The notes under the pieces are model-generated. The model saw only the letters and a list, made by a program, of their open reading frames with translations, did not search any database and was not told the DNA's origin. Source: Tillus elongatus (lineage: Eukaryota > Arthropoda > Insecta > Coleoptera > Cleridae). Taken from it: 64,000 nt of DNA. Shown one piece after another: positions 1-10,890 of this stretch; position 1 is the first letter of the stretch; the number at the start of each line of letters is the position of its first letter. A program made the position numbers and the translations under genes. Location: NCBI GenBank assembly GCA_964006375.1, contig OZ023270.1, positions 56,030,536 to 56,094,535 on the forward strand. Direction: 5' to 3'.

Positions 1-5
1 TTTTG

Positions 6-600
6 TCGGGTGCTATCTAGATACCAAATTTGAAGATGATATCTCAATTCGTTCAAAAGTTATGGCGCCTACTAACAGACAGGCGTACAGGTCGACAGAC
101 CGACCGACCTACATACAAAAAAATTCGTTTCATCATCAAGTTTTCTATATGTTTTGAGGCTTTTTATGCCGTTTTAGCAAAAAAAAATCGAAATTTCTGT
201 CACCGATATTCCAAACACATTCAATCCTAACTTAATTTCAGCATGGAATAGTAAATGTTTGATAAAATTGAAAGTTTTCTAGTAAACAAACCCTAAAACA
301 TTATATTATCGAGTTTTAACGAAAAAATGTCAATTTTCACCAAACCATTCCCTATTTATCTCCTACCCCGGGAGCGATTTTACACAAAAACAACCCGAAC
401 CGTTCGTTTGTCGGGTGCTAACTGGATACCAAATTTGAAGACGATATCTCAATTAGTTCCAAAGTTATCATGGCTACAGACAGAGATGACACACAGACGT
501 AAAACATTTTCGCTCCCAAATTATGTTTTCTGTATGTGTTGGCACACGTTGTACGACGTTTAAGCGAAAAAAATATTTGAAATTTTTGCCGCCGATGGCC
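6..600. repeat. Two diverged direct repeats about 405 bp apart
   Basis: A module beginning GTCGGGTGCTA at 6 recurs at 410. Both copies continue with ACCAAATTTGAAG, a GATATCTCAATT block and an AAAGTTAT block, then an ACAGACAG-type stretch and an AT-rich tail. The sense (an AAATTTGAA block, then a purine-rich block, then CAGACAG) is like the bodies of Helitron-type elements in arthropods, but I see no terminus here. Short ORFs in it are not conserved between the two copies, so I treat it as non-coding repeat. Confidence 0.6.
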
Positions 601-638
601 TACTTCTACACGTAGTAAGATGGAAGTAAGATTACCCA

Positions 639-970
639 ATAACTAATCGCGTTTTATTCTTGATAATAGCAAAGGAAGCAAAAACAATTTAAGTGTTCTT
701 TTTGAACGATATCAATTAAGAAGAAGAAGATAAAAAGTTATCAACATTATTCATGGTTGGCAATGTTAGTTTTGTTTAGAAAGCCTTAGCAGCTTGCTGT
801 GCGATTGTAACAGCGTGACAGTAGTTAGCCGCAATTTAGAACCATGATTTATTTAACAGGAATGCATAAAATAACAATTCCACACATGATTGGTTACGGA
901 GATAAAACACGATCACGGATCGAAGGTGCTCGCCTATTTCAAGAGAAATGTCATGCGTTGCCCCCTATAT
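639..970 (+). mobile_element. Tc1/mariner-like copy 1, 5' part (transposase N-terminus)
   Basis: The left terminus (about 639-668, AACTAATCGCG then TTTTATTCTTGATAATAG) matches, inverted, the right end of copy 2 at 22776-22805, so this is a terminal inverted repeat. An ATG at 886 opens a frame reading MIGYGDKTRSRIEGARLF, which is the N-terminal helix-turn-helix start of an insect mariner-type transposase. The frame is cut at about 970 by a non-LTR element (LINE A). The homologous sequence continues at 3766, as shown by alignment with copy 2 (19525-19600). The copy is degenerate and cannot be functional. Confidence 0.75.
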
Positions 971-1412
971 AATAATAATAATAATAATAATAAAGTTTAT
1001 TCTGAAAAAAATACATACATACAAAATAACTTTAAATTAATGACTCGAATAAACACAAGTTATCCACTGAAGTATCTAAAAAGATACTTGTGCGTGGAAA
1101 CACATTACGAACTTCAGCATGCTGTGGACAGTTAAACATCAAGTCCAAAACATGCGATATGTGCAAGCATACCAAATATGTTTACCTAAACTTAAGGATA
1201 TAAGCACTAGTATATAAAATATACATAAAATAAAATAAAACAGAACAACACAAAATAATACGGACCCCAACACACACACACACACACACATGGTCACATA
1301 TGCAGAATTGTCAAGACACATATGCACACACATACACACACACGCGCGCGCGCGCGAACTCTTTAAACATTGTAGCATTTACCCAGCCCAAAACACACCC
1401 CGCGATTCTGCC

Positions 1413-2132
1413 TCAATCTAGAATGCTACGAATGAGTTGCCTGTTGTGATGCAGCCAATGCTTAAACATCCTCTTATAATCGTGGCATATATTCGTTTCT
1501 TTAAACTCAGTGGGTTGACAATTGTAAAGCCTCTGCTCCAGGTAGCTGTAATTTCTCTGGCCAATTGACGTTGCGCATCTCGTGGTTCTACAAAGCGTCT
1601 CTCTATTTCTGGTCTGATAAGTATTCTGGAAGTGATGGATATTTTCCTTATTTTCATGCTGCCTAACTAACATTGCGCAACAGTATATTTGCCGTACATC
1701 AAACACGTGTGCATTTTTAAACAATAAATCTGTCGGGTAGGTTCGTCTTTTGCCTAACATAATCTTAAGGAACCATTTCTGAATTATCGCAAGATTTCTC
1801 AAATGTGTTTTAGAGACACCTCCCCAGCCTACAATGCCATTTGACAAATGGCTCTGAATGAGGGCAAAGTAGAGCTCTTTTAGTTGTTCTATTTTTAGGT
1901 AGTCCTTGAGAACCCGAAATTTAGGCAATAGACATCTCAACTTTTTAACCATGTCATTTATATGGCTCTTCCATATTAAATTGGGATCCAAAATCACACC
2001 CAAATATCCGATAGTCTGAGATGCGCACACCATAAATTCTCCGTTTTCGTCAGAGAAACACAGTGACGGGACTTTTTGAGACTGCTGAATAGAGAAGCTT
2101 ATAAATGTGGTCTTATCTATATTGCGTGTCAA
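1413..2132 (-). pseudogene. LINE A C-terminal domain after the RT
   Basis: A 239-aa open stretch follows the RT fingers/palm/thumb region. It has the YLGVILDPNLIWKSHIN motif, which is the usual post-palm segment of CR1/jockey-type polymerases, and then helical sequence. It ends close to 1413, about 440 bp before the (ATT)n tail. It is in a different frame from the RT block at 2129-2917, so the original single ORF2 is frameshifted near 2130. Nothing suggests an RNase H domain. Confidence 0.7.
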
Positions 2133-2917
2133 TTGATTGCTTTTGAAGTATTTTTTTTTATCATTAAAAAATCTTGTTTAACCAGACTTTCCAGTCTTTC
2201 CCACGAATCCTCAGTATATACTATGGCCGTATCATCTGCGCAACTAACAATCCTTCCCTTTGTTGGCAATGAAAACATGTCATTTATATAAATGATGAAC
2301 AGCAAGGGACCCAAGACAGTCCCCTGGGGAACCCCATATTTTATCTTTTCATAGCCACTTACGACACCATCCATATCAACACATTGGACACGATTCCCCA
2401 GGTAAGACTGTATCAACCGATTACTGATACCCCTGAAACCATACCTTTCCAACTTTTCAAGTAACAGGTTGTGACTTATCGTATCGAAGGCCTTGTCCAA
2501 GTCAACAAATATGCACAGAGTCGGCTGGCCTTCGTCCAACAACCTATAAATACTATCCGTGATAACAGCTACCCCATCCTGTGCTGACCTACCCTGCCTA
2601 AAACCATATCGTCCATCAGAGGGAATATTATTTACATTTAGAAAGTTCAAAAATCTAGTTTTCAAAACATTCTCGGCAATCTTTGCTAAATTTGAGAGAA
2701 GTGTAATGGGTCTGTAATTAACTATCTCTAAAATGTCTCCCTTCTTATGTACAGGCCTTACAATACCCACACCAAAGTGGTCAGGCCATATTCCTGTTTC
2801 AAATATTCTGTTAATAATATAGGCCAAAGGTTTTGCGACTTCATCCTTTACCTGTTTAAATGTGTCGGCCCCAATCCTGTCAAAACCAGGTGATTTACTT
2901 TTTGCTTTTTAGGGAGT
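2129..2917 (-). pseudogene. LINE A reverse transcriptase domain
   Basis: RT motifs appear in order. VRPVHKKGD and NYRPITLLS are the finger motifs. GFRQGRSAQD and VDLDKAFDTISH follow, the latter carrying the first catalytic Asp. YGVPQGTVLGPLLF is the palm motif. SCADDTAIVY carries the catalytic pair. The active-site box is CADD rather than the usual YADD or FADD. The reading extends upstream (about 2830-2917) past the first ATG with conserved SKSPGFDRIGADTF. The protein would act in target-primed reverse transcription. The element is broken on both sides, so this domain is not functional. Confidence 0.88.
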
Positions 2918-3034
2918 TTATTGCTTTCAGAATTTCTGTGTCTATTACAGGTTGAAGAAAGATTGTATTCTCACACGCCTTAATATAAGATGGTACTCGA
3001 TGGCGTGCATTAATTTTTGATGCAAGTTTTTCAC

Positions 3035-3301
3035 CTACCTAGTGCTAAGACTATTTTTACCAATTTCCCGTTTATAATAATCTGCCTTACTTATCTTAAT
3101 AAATTTTCCCAATCTTGCTTTGTACCTGTTATACTCTGTCTTTAAATGCACATTATCAGGATCCCTCAACATCTTTCTGTACATGTCGTCCTTTGTTTTC
3201 CTCGCCTTGATGATGCCTTGTGTAATCCATGGCTTCCTGCGATGCTCCGAAACTTCTAATTTATTTGCTATCGTGTTTCCATTTATTTGCATTTGCAGCA
3301 C
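3035..3301 (-). pseudogene. LINE A linker between endonuclease and RT
   Basis: An 88-aa open stretch contains KPWITQGIIKARKTKDDMYR and a basic Y-rich segment. This is the segment usually found between the apurinic endonuclease and the RT in CR1/jockey-type ORF2 proteins. It lies in line with the blocks at 3352 and 2917 on the same strand. Frameshifts separate it from both neighbours. Confidence 0.65.
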
Positions 3302-3351
3302 AGATATGAAAGTGTCATTTTATTGACATCAGTTTTGTGATAAACATCACT

Positions 3352-3765
3352 TTAATTATATTCACGTAAGTCACGTCTTAAAGATTGGTAATTGACATAA
3401 TATTTTATCCTGTTCTTGTTTCGGGTTCTTTCGGTGCCTTTTTCAGTCACTATTACAAGCACAGTTGTATAGTGGTCAGTTATGTTGCTTTTTATTATAT
3501 AAGGTGTTAAGCTAGGTGCACCTCTATTTATCTTCACAAATATGTGATCAATACATGATCGTTGATCACCGCTAACACGTGTGAAGTTAGTTAATTGGGG
3601 TGCATAACCGTTTTCGTATAATGTTTTTAGATAGTACTGTGTATAGTCTATTTCATCCAGAATATTTATGTTCATATCACCCAACAACAGGCTCACGTCA
3701 ATGTCTTTCCCTACTGGGTCAAGGTATATTTTCAAATTATCAACAAAAGTATGAGGACACACATT
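3352..3765 (-). pseudogene. LINE A apurinic-type endonuclease, C-terminal half
   Basis: Motifs of the LINE endonuclease are visible: LLGDMNINIL (the GDxN box), SCIDHIFVK (the S-x-x-D-H box) and ITDHYTTVLV (the final catalytic SDH-like His). The N-terminal half, with the first catalytic residues, is missing because the element is 5'-truncated at about 3766. The open frame runs a few codons past the junction into mariner sequence, which is chance. Confidence 0.8.
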
Positions 3766-4402
3766 CCAAGGGACAATTAGTAAAATCGACAAGCGATTTC
3801 ACGAGCTTGGATATGTAAGGCAAATACAAAAAAAAACGTCTAATGCACCAAGTACTGATATTGGATGTAATGCTTGAGTATAAGAAAAAATCACAAGCAG
3901 CCACAAAATTATTATTCGATTAAAATAAAATAAGATCCATCCCTTATAAATTGATACAAACGCAGGAGCTCATGGAAGATGATTCTGATCTGCCAAATTT
4001 GGCAAACTTATACCCTGATCGGGGAAACCCACAAGTTCTAGCAAATGTGATATTGATCCAGCAGGATGGAGCACCAGCACGCTACCAAATCGATGTCCGA
4101 CAGTACCTCAACTTAATATTTCCAAGTCGGTAGATATGGAGGCGATTATCGTTAAAATGGCCTCCACGATTATTCGATCTTATGCTATTAAACTTCTTCT
4201 TATAGATATGCAAAAAGTATTGTATACAAAACTAAACCACACGATTTAGCCAACTTAAGAAAAAGAATAGCGATTGCGATTAGGTGGGTCACGCCTAAGA
4301 TGTTGATTAGCGATAAAAGACATTTTTAATTACGATTAGGATGCTGCCGAGACGTTAAAGGTATGGATTTTGAACATCTCCGACATTAATATTGATGTTT
4401 TT
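3766..4402 (+). mobile_element. Tc1/mariner-like copy 1, 3' part (transposase C-terminus)
   Basis: The sequence resumes with TTAGTAAAATCGACAAGCG, homologous to 19600 in copy 2. At 4048-4130 it encodes ILIQQDGAPARYQIDVRQYL, holding the second catalytic Asp (QQDGAP). The third catalytic region (about 4140-4200) has a stop and Asn where Asp is expected. The 3' UTR (4240-4395) aligns with 22640-22770 of copy 2 (GTCACGCCTAAGATGTTGATT). The true right end is missing because a Helentron-like hairpin starts at 4403. Confidence 0.72.
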
Positions 4403-4441
4403 AGCGAATTTTTTTTTAAATTCGCTTATGGTGAGATCTGT

Positions 4442-4533
<92 letters not shown>

Positions 4534-5345
4534 GACCGATAACTCAAAAAATAATGGACCGATCTTGATAAAATTCGCAGAGTACCTTCCTTTTGCAAGT
4601 GGCTTGGATAAGTTGGTTAGCCAGGAAAATCGGACCAGGTTTTGCTGGAAAATTTTGTGTCTTCTTTATAAAAAAATTCATATCTCCGGAAATAACAAAG
4701 TAAGGGAAACCAAATTTAGTATGCTTGTTTGTATTATAAAGAGTGAACTCTGAACCAAAATTTAGGTCCCTAGCTTTAAAGACAAAGAAGTTATGGGCAG
4801 TTAAAGCAACAAATTTTGGAGTTTTCCTCAAAACGTCAAATCGCAATATTAAACGTCAAAATTGGCAATGTTTAGGCAAAGAATGTGAAACAAATACCGT
4901 TTGTGAAAGGAAAGTGTTGCAAGAAGAGTGTTCTGCAAACCCTTAAGTTTCAGATTCAACCATCATTGCCCTTCATTTTACTAAAATATTTACAGAATAT
5001 CCATTTCAAATAGACCCTTTCTATGATGCTTTGGCTGTCAGTTTAGTTAAGTTTGGTGGCTTTATGGATATTTATTTGTAGGTTTAGTGAAGTTTATGGT
5101 TTAACGGTCTATAAGTTTTTTAGCTAATTATCGTAGAACAAATTTGTTAATGCATTTTTGCATTTTTTATCGAAATATGATGCGTTTATAAGAAAACAAA
5201 TCTGGACGCAGTAAGTGCGTTTTGGTAGCGAATTTTCGGTAAATTTGCAGATTTTCAGCTTTTCAAAAAACTGTTTTCAGAAACCTACCTAGGCCCCCAC
5301 CTTCCTGGATCCACAAACCCCAAGGAAAATTTCTTTTTGAGTACT
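4403..5345 (-). mobile_element. Helentron-like element with (TA)n and 3' hairpin
   Basis: The hairpin at 4403-4428 (AGCGAATTT, T-rich loop, AAATTCGCT) carries the inverse of the subterminal repeat TAGCGAATTTT found beside the 5' hairpin of this family. It is followed by GAGATCTGTG and a (TA)n tract at 4446-4532. The body shares over 500 bp with 50540-51120. A 5' end in plus orientation (TCTGGACGCAGTAAGTGCG) sits at 5201, so this locus mixes two units. No Rep/helicase ORF is visible, so it is non-autonomous. Confidence 0.55.
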
Positions 5346-5784
5346 GTTTTGTTCTCACTTACTATTAAATACGTATATTTGGAATATTTTTTTATATAAT
5401 GTCTCTTTTTGTTTGCAGGTGAGGTGTTTACATTTTGACTACTAGAAACTTGAGTCAGGTATGTATTGCTCAAGAAAGTTACTTTATAATATTTGTAGTA
5501 AGGCTGTTCACAAAAGGACGCACATGAAATGCCCACAATGTGAGGTAATCTTAGTGGAAATAGGGATCATAGTTTTTTTGCTCTTTAAATACAGCGCTCT
5601 TTATTTAGTAAATTTGGCAGTAGCGTCAGCGAAAATGTAATAGTAGCAACGTCTAATGTTTAGTACTCGCTGAGAAATAACGGAGATTAAATAGGGGCAC
5701 AAGAGACGTTTAAATTAATACATCATTTTGATGGATAAAAATGTGACGAATAATAGAAAAATATAACTTATGACCATCAACTAT
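5346..5784. other. Unassigned AT-rich sequence
   Basis: I see no recognisable coding frame, terminus or repeat here. Part of it (to about 5345) still matches the CCTAGGCCCCC-rich segment of the 51-kb Helentron cluster. Confidence 0.4.
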
Positions 5785-6085
5785 TATTATTAAGAACACT
5801 ATTAATTAGTCCAATAATAAATGACAAGTGTTCATAATTTTCACTATTAACCTCAATACACTTGATAAACGCTTGAGAAGAAATTAAATAGCATTCCTTT
5901 CTAAATAAACTCAAGATTTGTACAATTTTTTGGTATAATTTTTTGCGGGTGTTTACTGTGCCATGTAGACAACTAATTTAAGATAACCCCAAAGAAAAAA
6001 ATCTAGTGGGTTAAAATCCGGTCTGCGAGCTGGCTATGAGTATGAATTTCCAAGACATATCCAATCTATCCATATACTTTCCATT
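5785..6085 (-). pseudogene. Tc1/mariner-like transposase C-terminus, degenerate
   Basis: Read on the minus strand with frame shifts, this region gives a WIDW-like stretch, then SWKFILIASSQTGF, a PTRFF stretch and weakly similar sequence downstream. The order resembles the WIGRRGP, WPPRSPDLTPLDFF and WGYLK blocks of insect mariner C-termini. Many stops and shifts are present. I rely on spacing and motif order only, so an alignment is needed to be sure. Confidence 0.4.
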
Positions 6086-6189
6086 TGGGTAATTTCGCAC
6101 TTGAACAACAGAGACGTGGGTTAGTGTAACGCTTACATAAGCAATAAGGTAATTGCGAAAGCTTTCAAAAGAAAAAAGAGTTTTTTTTT

Positions 6190-6280
6190 TATGTTTTCGT
6201 TAAAAAATTCACTAATGAGGAGATCCGGACTTTTCGAGCGCTAGTTAGGGCCCCTAGAACACATATCCGGGTTGGTTTCA

Positions 6281-6375
<95 letters not shown>

Positions 6376-7210
6376 TATGTATCACGCCGAAAGCTCAAAA
6401 GTAATCTGTCCAGTCCAGTCCAACTAGACTAAACATTGCTTTGTTTTAAAAAGACAGTCAGATACCTCCTTCCGTGCCAGGTCTTAGCTGATTTTTAATG
6501 TAGCTAATTTCGACCACGTTAATTATAATGCGTGTTTGTAAGAAAATAAATTCGAGACGCAGCAATTGCGTTATGGTAGCGAATTTTTATGAAAATCTGC
6601 TCAGTCCAAATAGATTAAACAATGCTTTCTATTAATTAGACAGTCGGATTCCCCTGCTTCGTGCCAGTTATGAATGAGCTGACCTTTAATGTATCGAATT
6701 TCGATCACGTAAATATAATGCATGTTTGTAAGAAAATAAATTCGGGACGCAGCAAGTGCGTTATGGTAGCAAATTTTTATTAAAATTTGCTCAGTCCAAA
6801 TAGATTAAACAATGCTTTGTTCTAATTAGATAGTTGGATTCCCGGTCTGTGCAAGTTCTGAGCTGACATTTAATGTATCGAATTTCGACCACGTAATTAT
6901 AATGCATGTTTGTAAGAAAAAAAAATCCGGACGCAGCAAGTGCGTTATGGTAGCGAATTTTTATTAAATGCTTCAAATTTGAATATCTCAATTTGATATT
7001 AACCTATTAAGTTTATTTTCGAAACATTTTTGTATATCTTCAAACTTAAAGTTATTTTGATGGTATATGGTACATTGTTTCTGCTATATAGGTCATACTG
7101 GTAACCAAATTGGATGCCTGCTTTATTTAAAAACGCATATTTGCTATTTAATACATTTTTATGAAAATTCACTACCATAACGCACTTATTGCGTCCAGAC
7201 TTTTATTACA
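6190..7210. mobile_element. Helentron-like cluster with (TA)n and tandem 5' ends
   Basis: A 3' hairpin in minus orientation (AAAATTCACTAATG at about 6207) is followed by the conserved segment ending CATATCCGGGTTGGTTTC and a (TA)n tract at 6284-6371. A tandem array of about 188 bp then runs from 6417 to 6965. AGTCCAANTAGANTAAACA recurs at 6417, 6603 and 6793, each unit with a 5'-end motif (GACGCAGCAATTGCG, GACGCAGCAAGTGCG twice). An inverted 5' end (ACGCACTTATTGCGTCCAGA) closes the cluster at about 7180-7200. Confidence 0.6.
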
Positions 7211-8554
7211 TAGATAATTCAGCTATAAATTATTTCACTTATATATGTATATATTAGGTAACTAAAGGTAATATGGCCACGTTGAGCTTCTATAGAATTT
7301 TTATTTAAGTGGCTAAGATGTGATTATGAGCTATATAATTGGATATGATTAGTTGGCTGCATGACCAAACCTTCACATAGGGAAAAAATACGTTTCCAGT
7401 GAAAATAAAAAAGTCACAGTCATTTGTAAAAAGTAGCGATTGGGACATATTTATAAGATGGTGTCAGCATAATGGTTACAGCATATAAGCAAATGACTCA
7501 GTTGTTGGAATTACGGCCAGAGGTATCGCAATCCTTTGAATTCTAATGGATTGCTATATATGAGTTTGTGGTAACTCTTGAATGCACTATACAATCGAAA
7601 AAATCGTACAACAAAACAAGAAGGGAGCATCAATAATCATCTGTTATAAAATAACGTAAGTGATTCTTATAAGTTAACTTGGAGGACCCACATCATCACA
7701 ACACATTTTAAAAACCTGACGACATAATTTAACGCTTGCAAGTGAAAGTACTAAAACGACTGGTAAAAAAATATAGGAAATTTCATAAACTATAAATTTT
7801 CAATAAATCTAAAGCCAGAAGAATAATAAATTTTTCAAAATTTAAACAAAGTGGTACATTAGAAAGGCAATGACACCGTTTCTAAGATGCAAAAATAACA
7901 TAGAAACACAATCTATATGGGAAGTAAATTGCTATCAAAACATTTCTAGTTTATCTGTTGAATAATATGATTATAATTCGTAATATCGTGTTTTTTCAAC
8001 ACACTGTATCGTAAAAACAACAGCATCTTGGACTTACATTTATAGAACCTTTTGTGATTATTCTGAGGTCCCCATTCACCTTGTGGCGCATGTTCCACAT
8101 ATTTTGAACACTTTCTATGGGCCCGTGCTAACATTTTCTTCTACTTGTTTCCGACCCCCTTTTACTGACAAACCAAGACAAATATGCACATAAGTCGAGA
8201 CCTACTTTTTGTAGAAAATTAAATGCTCTATTCAAAATATGCAACAAACGATTTTTACAGGGCCGTACTAACTTCATTTATGTAACTGAATTATAAGTAA
8301 CCCATATAAATCCGCCACTGGTTACCTGAAAAGCTTGAAGTTTTTACCACATATGGCAACCAATGAGTGAATGTTGTGTATCAAATTTTGTGTGTCTATC
8401 TCAATTTTGTCACAAAATATGAAGAATTATCTTTTTTTTTCAAAATTTCAACACCGTGTATCTCGGAAACAACAGGGTGTCGTACATATATTTATATGAC
8501 CTTTTTTGATTATTTTGAGATCCCCAACAGCGTGGGTCCCACGTGTTATGAAAC

Positions 8555-8558
<4 letters not shown>
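7211..8558. other. Unassigned; contains a diverged 110-bp duplication
   Basis: No coding frame is recognisable. Two diverged copies of one segment lie at about 7990-8120 and 8445-8560. Both have an ACACNGTGTATC-type start, then AACAACAGNNT, an ACATNTATTTATA block, GACCTTTTNTGATTATT, and end with GTNCCCNC and ACACNTT. They may be the ends of an unrecognised DNA transposon. Confidence 0.4.

Positions 8559-8626
<68 letters not shown>
8559..8626. repeat. (CT)n-(TA)n compound microsatellite
   Basis: About 13 CT units (8559-8584) run directly into a TA tract (8585-8626). It abuts the 3' end of LINE B, so the TA part may be the tail region of that insertion. Confidence 0.9.
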
Positions 8627-8633
<7 letters not shown>

Positions 8634-9148
8634 TTTTTAATTATTTTATTGAACCAGATAAATAAAAAGTTCAACAAGACATTCGCCTAATCAGAGACTT
8701 GTTGGCGTTGTGTCTGGAGTGATATACATTTCTCTAAATACATAGTAACTAAGATGCATAGATATCACACTATGTTAAACACTAAGCCTAAATCAAGATT
8801 AAACTAAAACTAACCTAAAAAACCTACACAAACAAAACTCAAACAAACAAAAAATATAAACAACCACTGTTGCCGAGGCATCCAGAACGAATTCAATAAA
8901 AATGTAACCGACCTCAGACGTAAAATTCAATTTGCACACCCACACGCGGTACTCTACATACCCTCACACACTCAGGCGCTCTCGCACGCACGCAAGCAAA
9001 CCGCAACACAGGACGGATATATACCAGCCGCCGAAACATCTTATATTCACATACAAACATATGGGCCACCCTACCGACACGCAATCCCAAGAGAAAGGAA
9101 ACTATCCCAACAAGCAAAACATACAAAGCAAAACTTTTGCAAATGCAA

Positions 9149-9666
9149 CTATAGATTTGCATCGACCATTTCATGAGTCGTGTCCCGAGATGTACCTATA
9201 ATCCATTCCTTAAATCTCTGCTTGAACTTCCTCACTGTGCATAGTTTTCTGATCACAATTGGAATCGAATTGTAAACTCTTGTACGTAGATAAATATAAG
9301 AGCGCTGCGTCACTGTTTTCTTTACTCTCTCTGTCTTAGAAGCATGGATACTGTGCCGAGTTTCATACTTATGGTCTATCTTTTGTAACTCTGATGAAGG
9401 TGCTAATGCACAGCTAGACCAAAGCAAAATAACTCTTATGTCCAAATGACCGGTTTCAGCATTTGTTTTAGGACTTTAAACTTGACCATCATGAAACGAA
9501 TTCTTTTAATCAGGTTAAGTATGTGTTGGTCCCATCTCATGTGAGAGTCAGTAGTTACACCCAGATATAACACTTTGGTCACACTCCTTATAACAACCTG
9601 TGCGTCAATGTTGTGTTTCATAAAATGGCAAGTGGCTTTCGTAACTAGCAAAGGGAGTAAAAACAT
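9149..9666 (-). pseudogene. LINE B post-RT C-terminal domain
   Basis: Two overlapping frames (9436-9666 and 9149-9445) carry VLYLGVTTDSHMRWDQHI, the usual YLGV...W..H segment after the palm. Then come LIKRIRFMMVKFKVLKQML and the C-terminal tail YIYLRTRVYNSIPIVIRKL with KFKQRFKEWI. The last two are the terminal TYNKLP-like and LKxWL-like motifs of this clade. A frameshift near 9440 separates the two blocks. Confidence 0.72.
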
Positions 9667-10400
9667 TCTTTGCCATATTTACCGTTAACAATCTACCTCG
9701 AAACCATTCCAATATACCTTTCAAATCTCTTTCAACGGTCAATTTTAACAGATTCCACGATTTTGCACTATAAAATATTGCGGTATCATCCGCGTATCCA
9801 ACAATCTTCCCTACTGTCTCAATACAGAAAAGATCATTAATACATATATTGAACAACAGGGGCCCAAGAATGGTTCCCTGAGGTACACCATATTTCATTT
9901 CCACTGCATCACTCAGAACTTCACCCACGTTGACTGACTGATATCTACCAGATAAGTAGCTTTTCAGTAACTTCAATTGCTTCCCCCTAAATCCCGTTCC
10001 ATCCCACACTTCTTGCAACCTGGCATGATCGACATTGTCAAAAGCTTTCTTTAGGTCTACCAGTACACATAATGACCTTTCAGAATTATCCAGGCTACGA
10101 TATATACTTTTCGTGATTTCATTAATGGCATCCTGTGTAGAGACCTCTTCTCTGAAGCCAAATAAATGCCACCTTTTCGACAAAAGGTGCTATTTATTCA
10201 GGCATTTATTTATTTGTGTCTTCAATAGAATCTCAAAAACCTTTGCTACAGTACTTATCAGCGAGACAGGTTTGTAGTTTTCGACATTAAGGTTGTCACC
10301 ATTTTTGAATATTGGTATAACAATTCTCCTTTTAAATGCACGAAGAAATATTCCACAGTCCATGCACTTATTGAAAATGAATGTCAAAAGAACCAGAATG
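9605..10400 (-). pseudogene. LINE B reverse transcriptase domain
   Basis: Motifs include VIPIFKNGDN and NYKPVSLIST (10190-10387), then GFREEVSTQD, LVDLKKAFDNVDH, YGVPQGTILGPLLF and VGYADDTAIFY with an intact YADD box (9605-10183). A frameshift or stop at about 10185 breaks the domain in two. All catalytic Asp residues visible in the palm are present, but the broken frame makes it inactive. Confidence 0.88.
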
Positions 10401-10524
10401 GTATCTATTATCTTTTTGAGTGTTTAAGCGGCAACACCATCATATCCAGGCGACTTACCATCCCTTAAACTCAACACTATTCCTTTAACTTCCCTTTCGT
10501 CTGTAGGTACCAAAACAAAAGACT

Positions 10525-10809
10525 TCACTGCACGGGATAACGGTACAAATGTATTTGTGTGTGCCATCTTACCTGCGAGGTTCTCTCCGATAGAAGAAAA
10601 AAATACTCATTGAAGCGATTTGCGATCTCGCTGCAAGTTTTCAGTATTTCTCCGTCATCACGTTTTATCCCAGTTACCGTTCTGTCCGCTTTCTTTTCGC
10701 CTTTAATTTTCTTAACCACATTCCAAAGGCTTTTTGAGCTATTTCTGCTTCTATCAATTAAGTTACCAAAGTATGACCTCTTTGTAGCCCACACTTGCTT
10801 ATGTAGCAC
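10525..10809 (-). pseudogene. LINE B linker upstream of RT
   Basis: The frame shows SYFGNLIDRSRNSSKSLWNV, then KIKGEKKADRTVTGIKRDDG and IANRFNEYFF. These are the standard motifs between endonuclease and RT in CR1/jockey-type elements (SKxxWxxIN, then the FNxyF motif). It lies just upstream of the RT on the same strand. Confidence 0.72.
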
Positions 10810-10890
10810 AGTAAAAAATATTTGTAATTCACAATTACTTGCGGGCCTCTGTCTTCAATGAGGTGAGAAAATATTAGGCTTTTACGTGTA

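Larger units (their letters stand above)
971..3765 (-). mobile_element. LINE A, 5'-truncated CR1/jockey-like non-LTR element
   Basis: The element is on the minus strand: truncated endonuclease, linker, reverse transcriptase, then a C-terminal domain. The 3' end is marked by an (ATT)n tail (971-993 on the plus strand as AATAAT). A 3' UTR with (CA)n and (CG)n microsatellites lies at 1268-1360. It is inserted exactly inside mariner copy 1: the words flanking 970 and 3766 are contiguous in mariner copy 2. There are several frameshifts, so the element is dead. The clade call rests on RT motifs and the absence of an RNase H domain; a finer assignment needs a phylogeny. Confidence 0.85.
8627..10890 (-). 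mobile_element. LINE B, degenerate CR1/jockey-like non-LTR element
   Basis: Linker (10525-10809), RT (9605-10400) and post-RT domain (9149-9666) lie in order on the minus strand. A 3' UTR runs down to the microsatellite at 8626. No endonuclease domain is seen above 10890, so the copy is 5'-truncated. Its RT resembles that of LINE A (for example VDLKKAFDNVDH against VDLDKAFDTISH), so the two are the same clade but clearly different families. Confidence 0.8.

Noticed and set aside
1139..1378. 79-codon minus frame with Cys-Val runs
   Set aside because: It translates (CA)n and (CG)n microsatellites in the LINE A 3' UTR.
4370..4753. Long frames with alternating Tyr-Ile runs across (TA)n, here and at 6189, 32053, 48481, 50082, 53859, 56205, 59659, 60416 and 63003
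   Set aside because: The Tyr-Ile runs are simply translated TA repeats open in several frames on both strands. The flanking residues are Helentron-like body, not protein.
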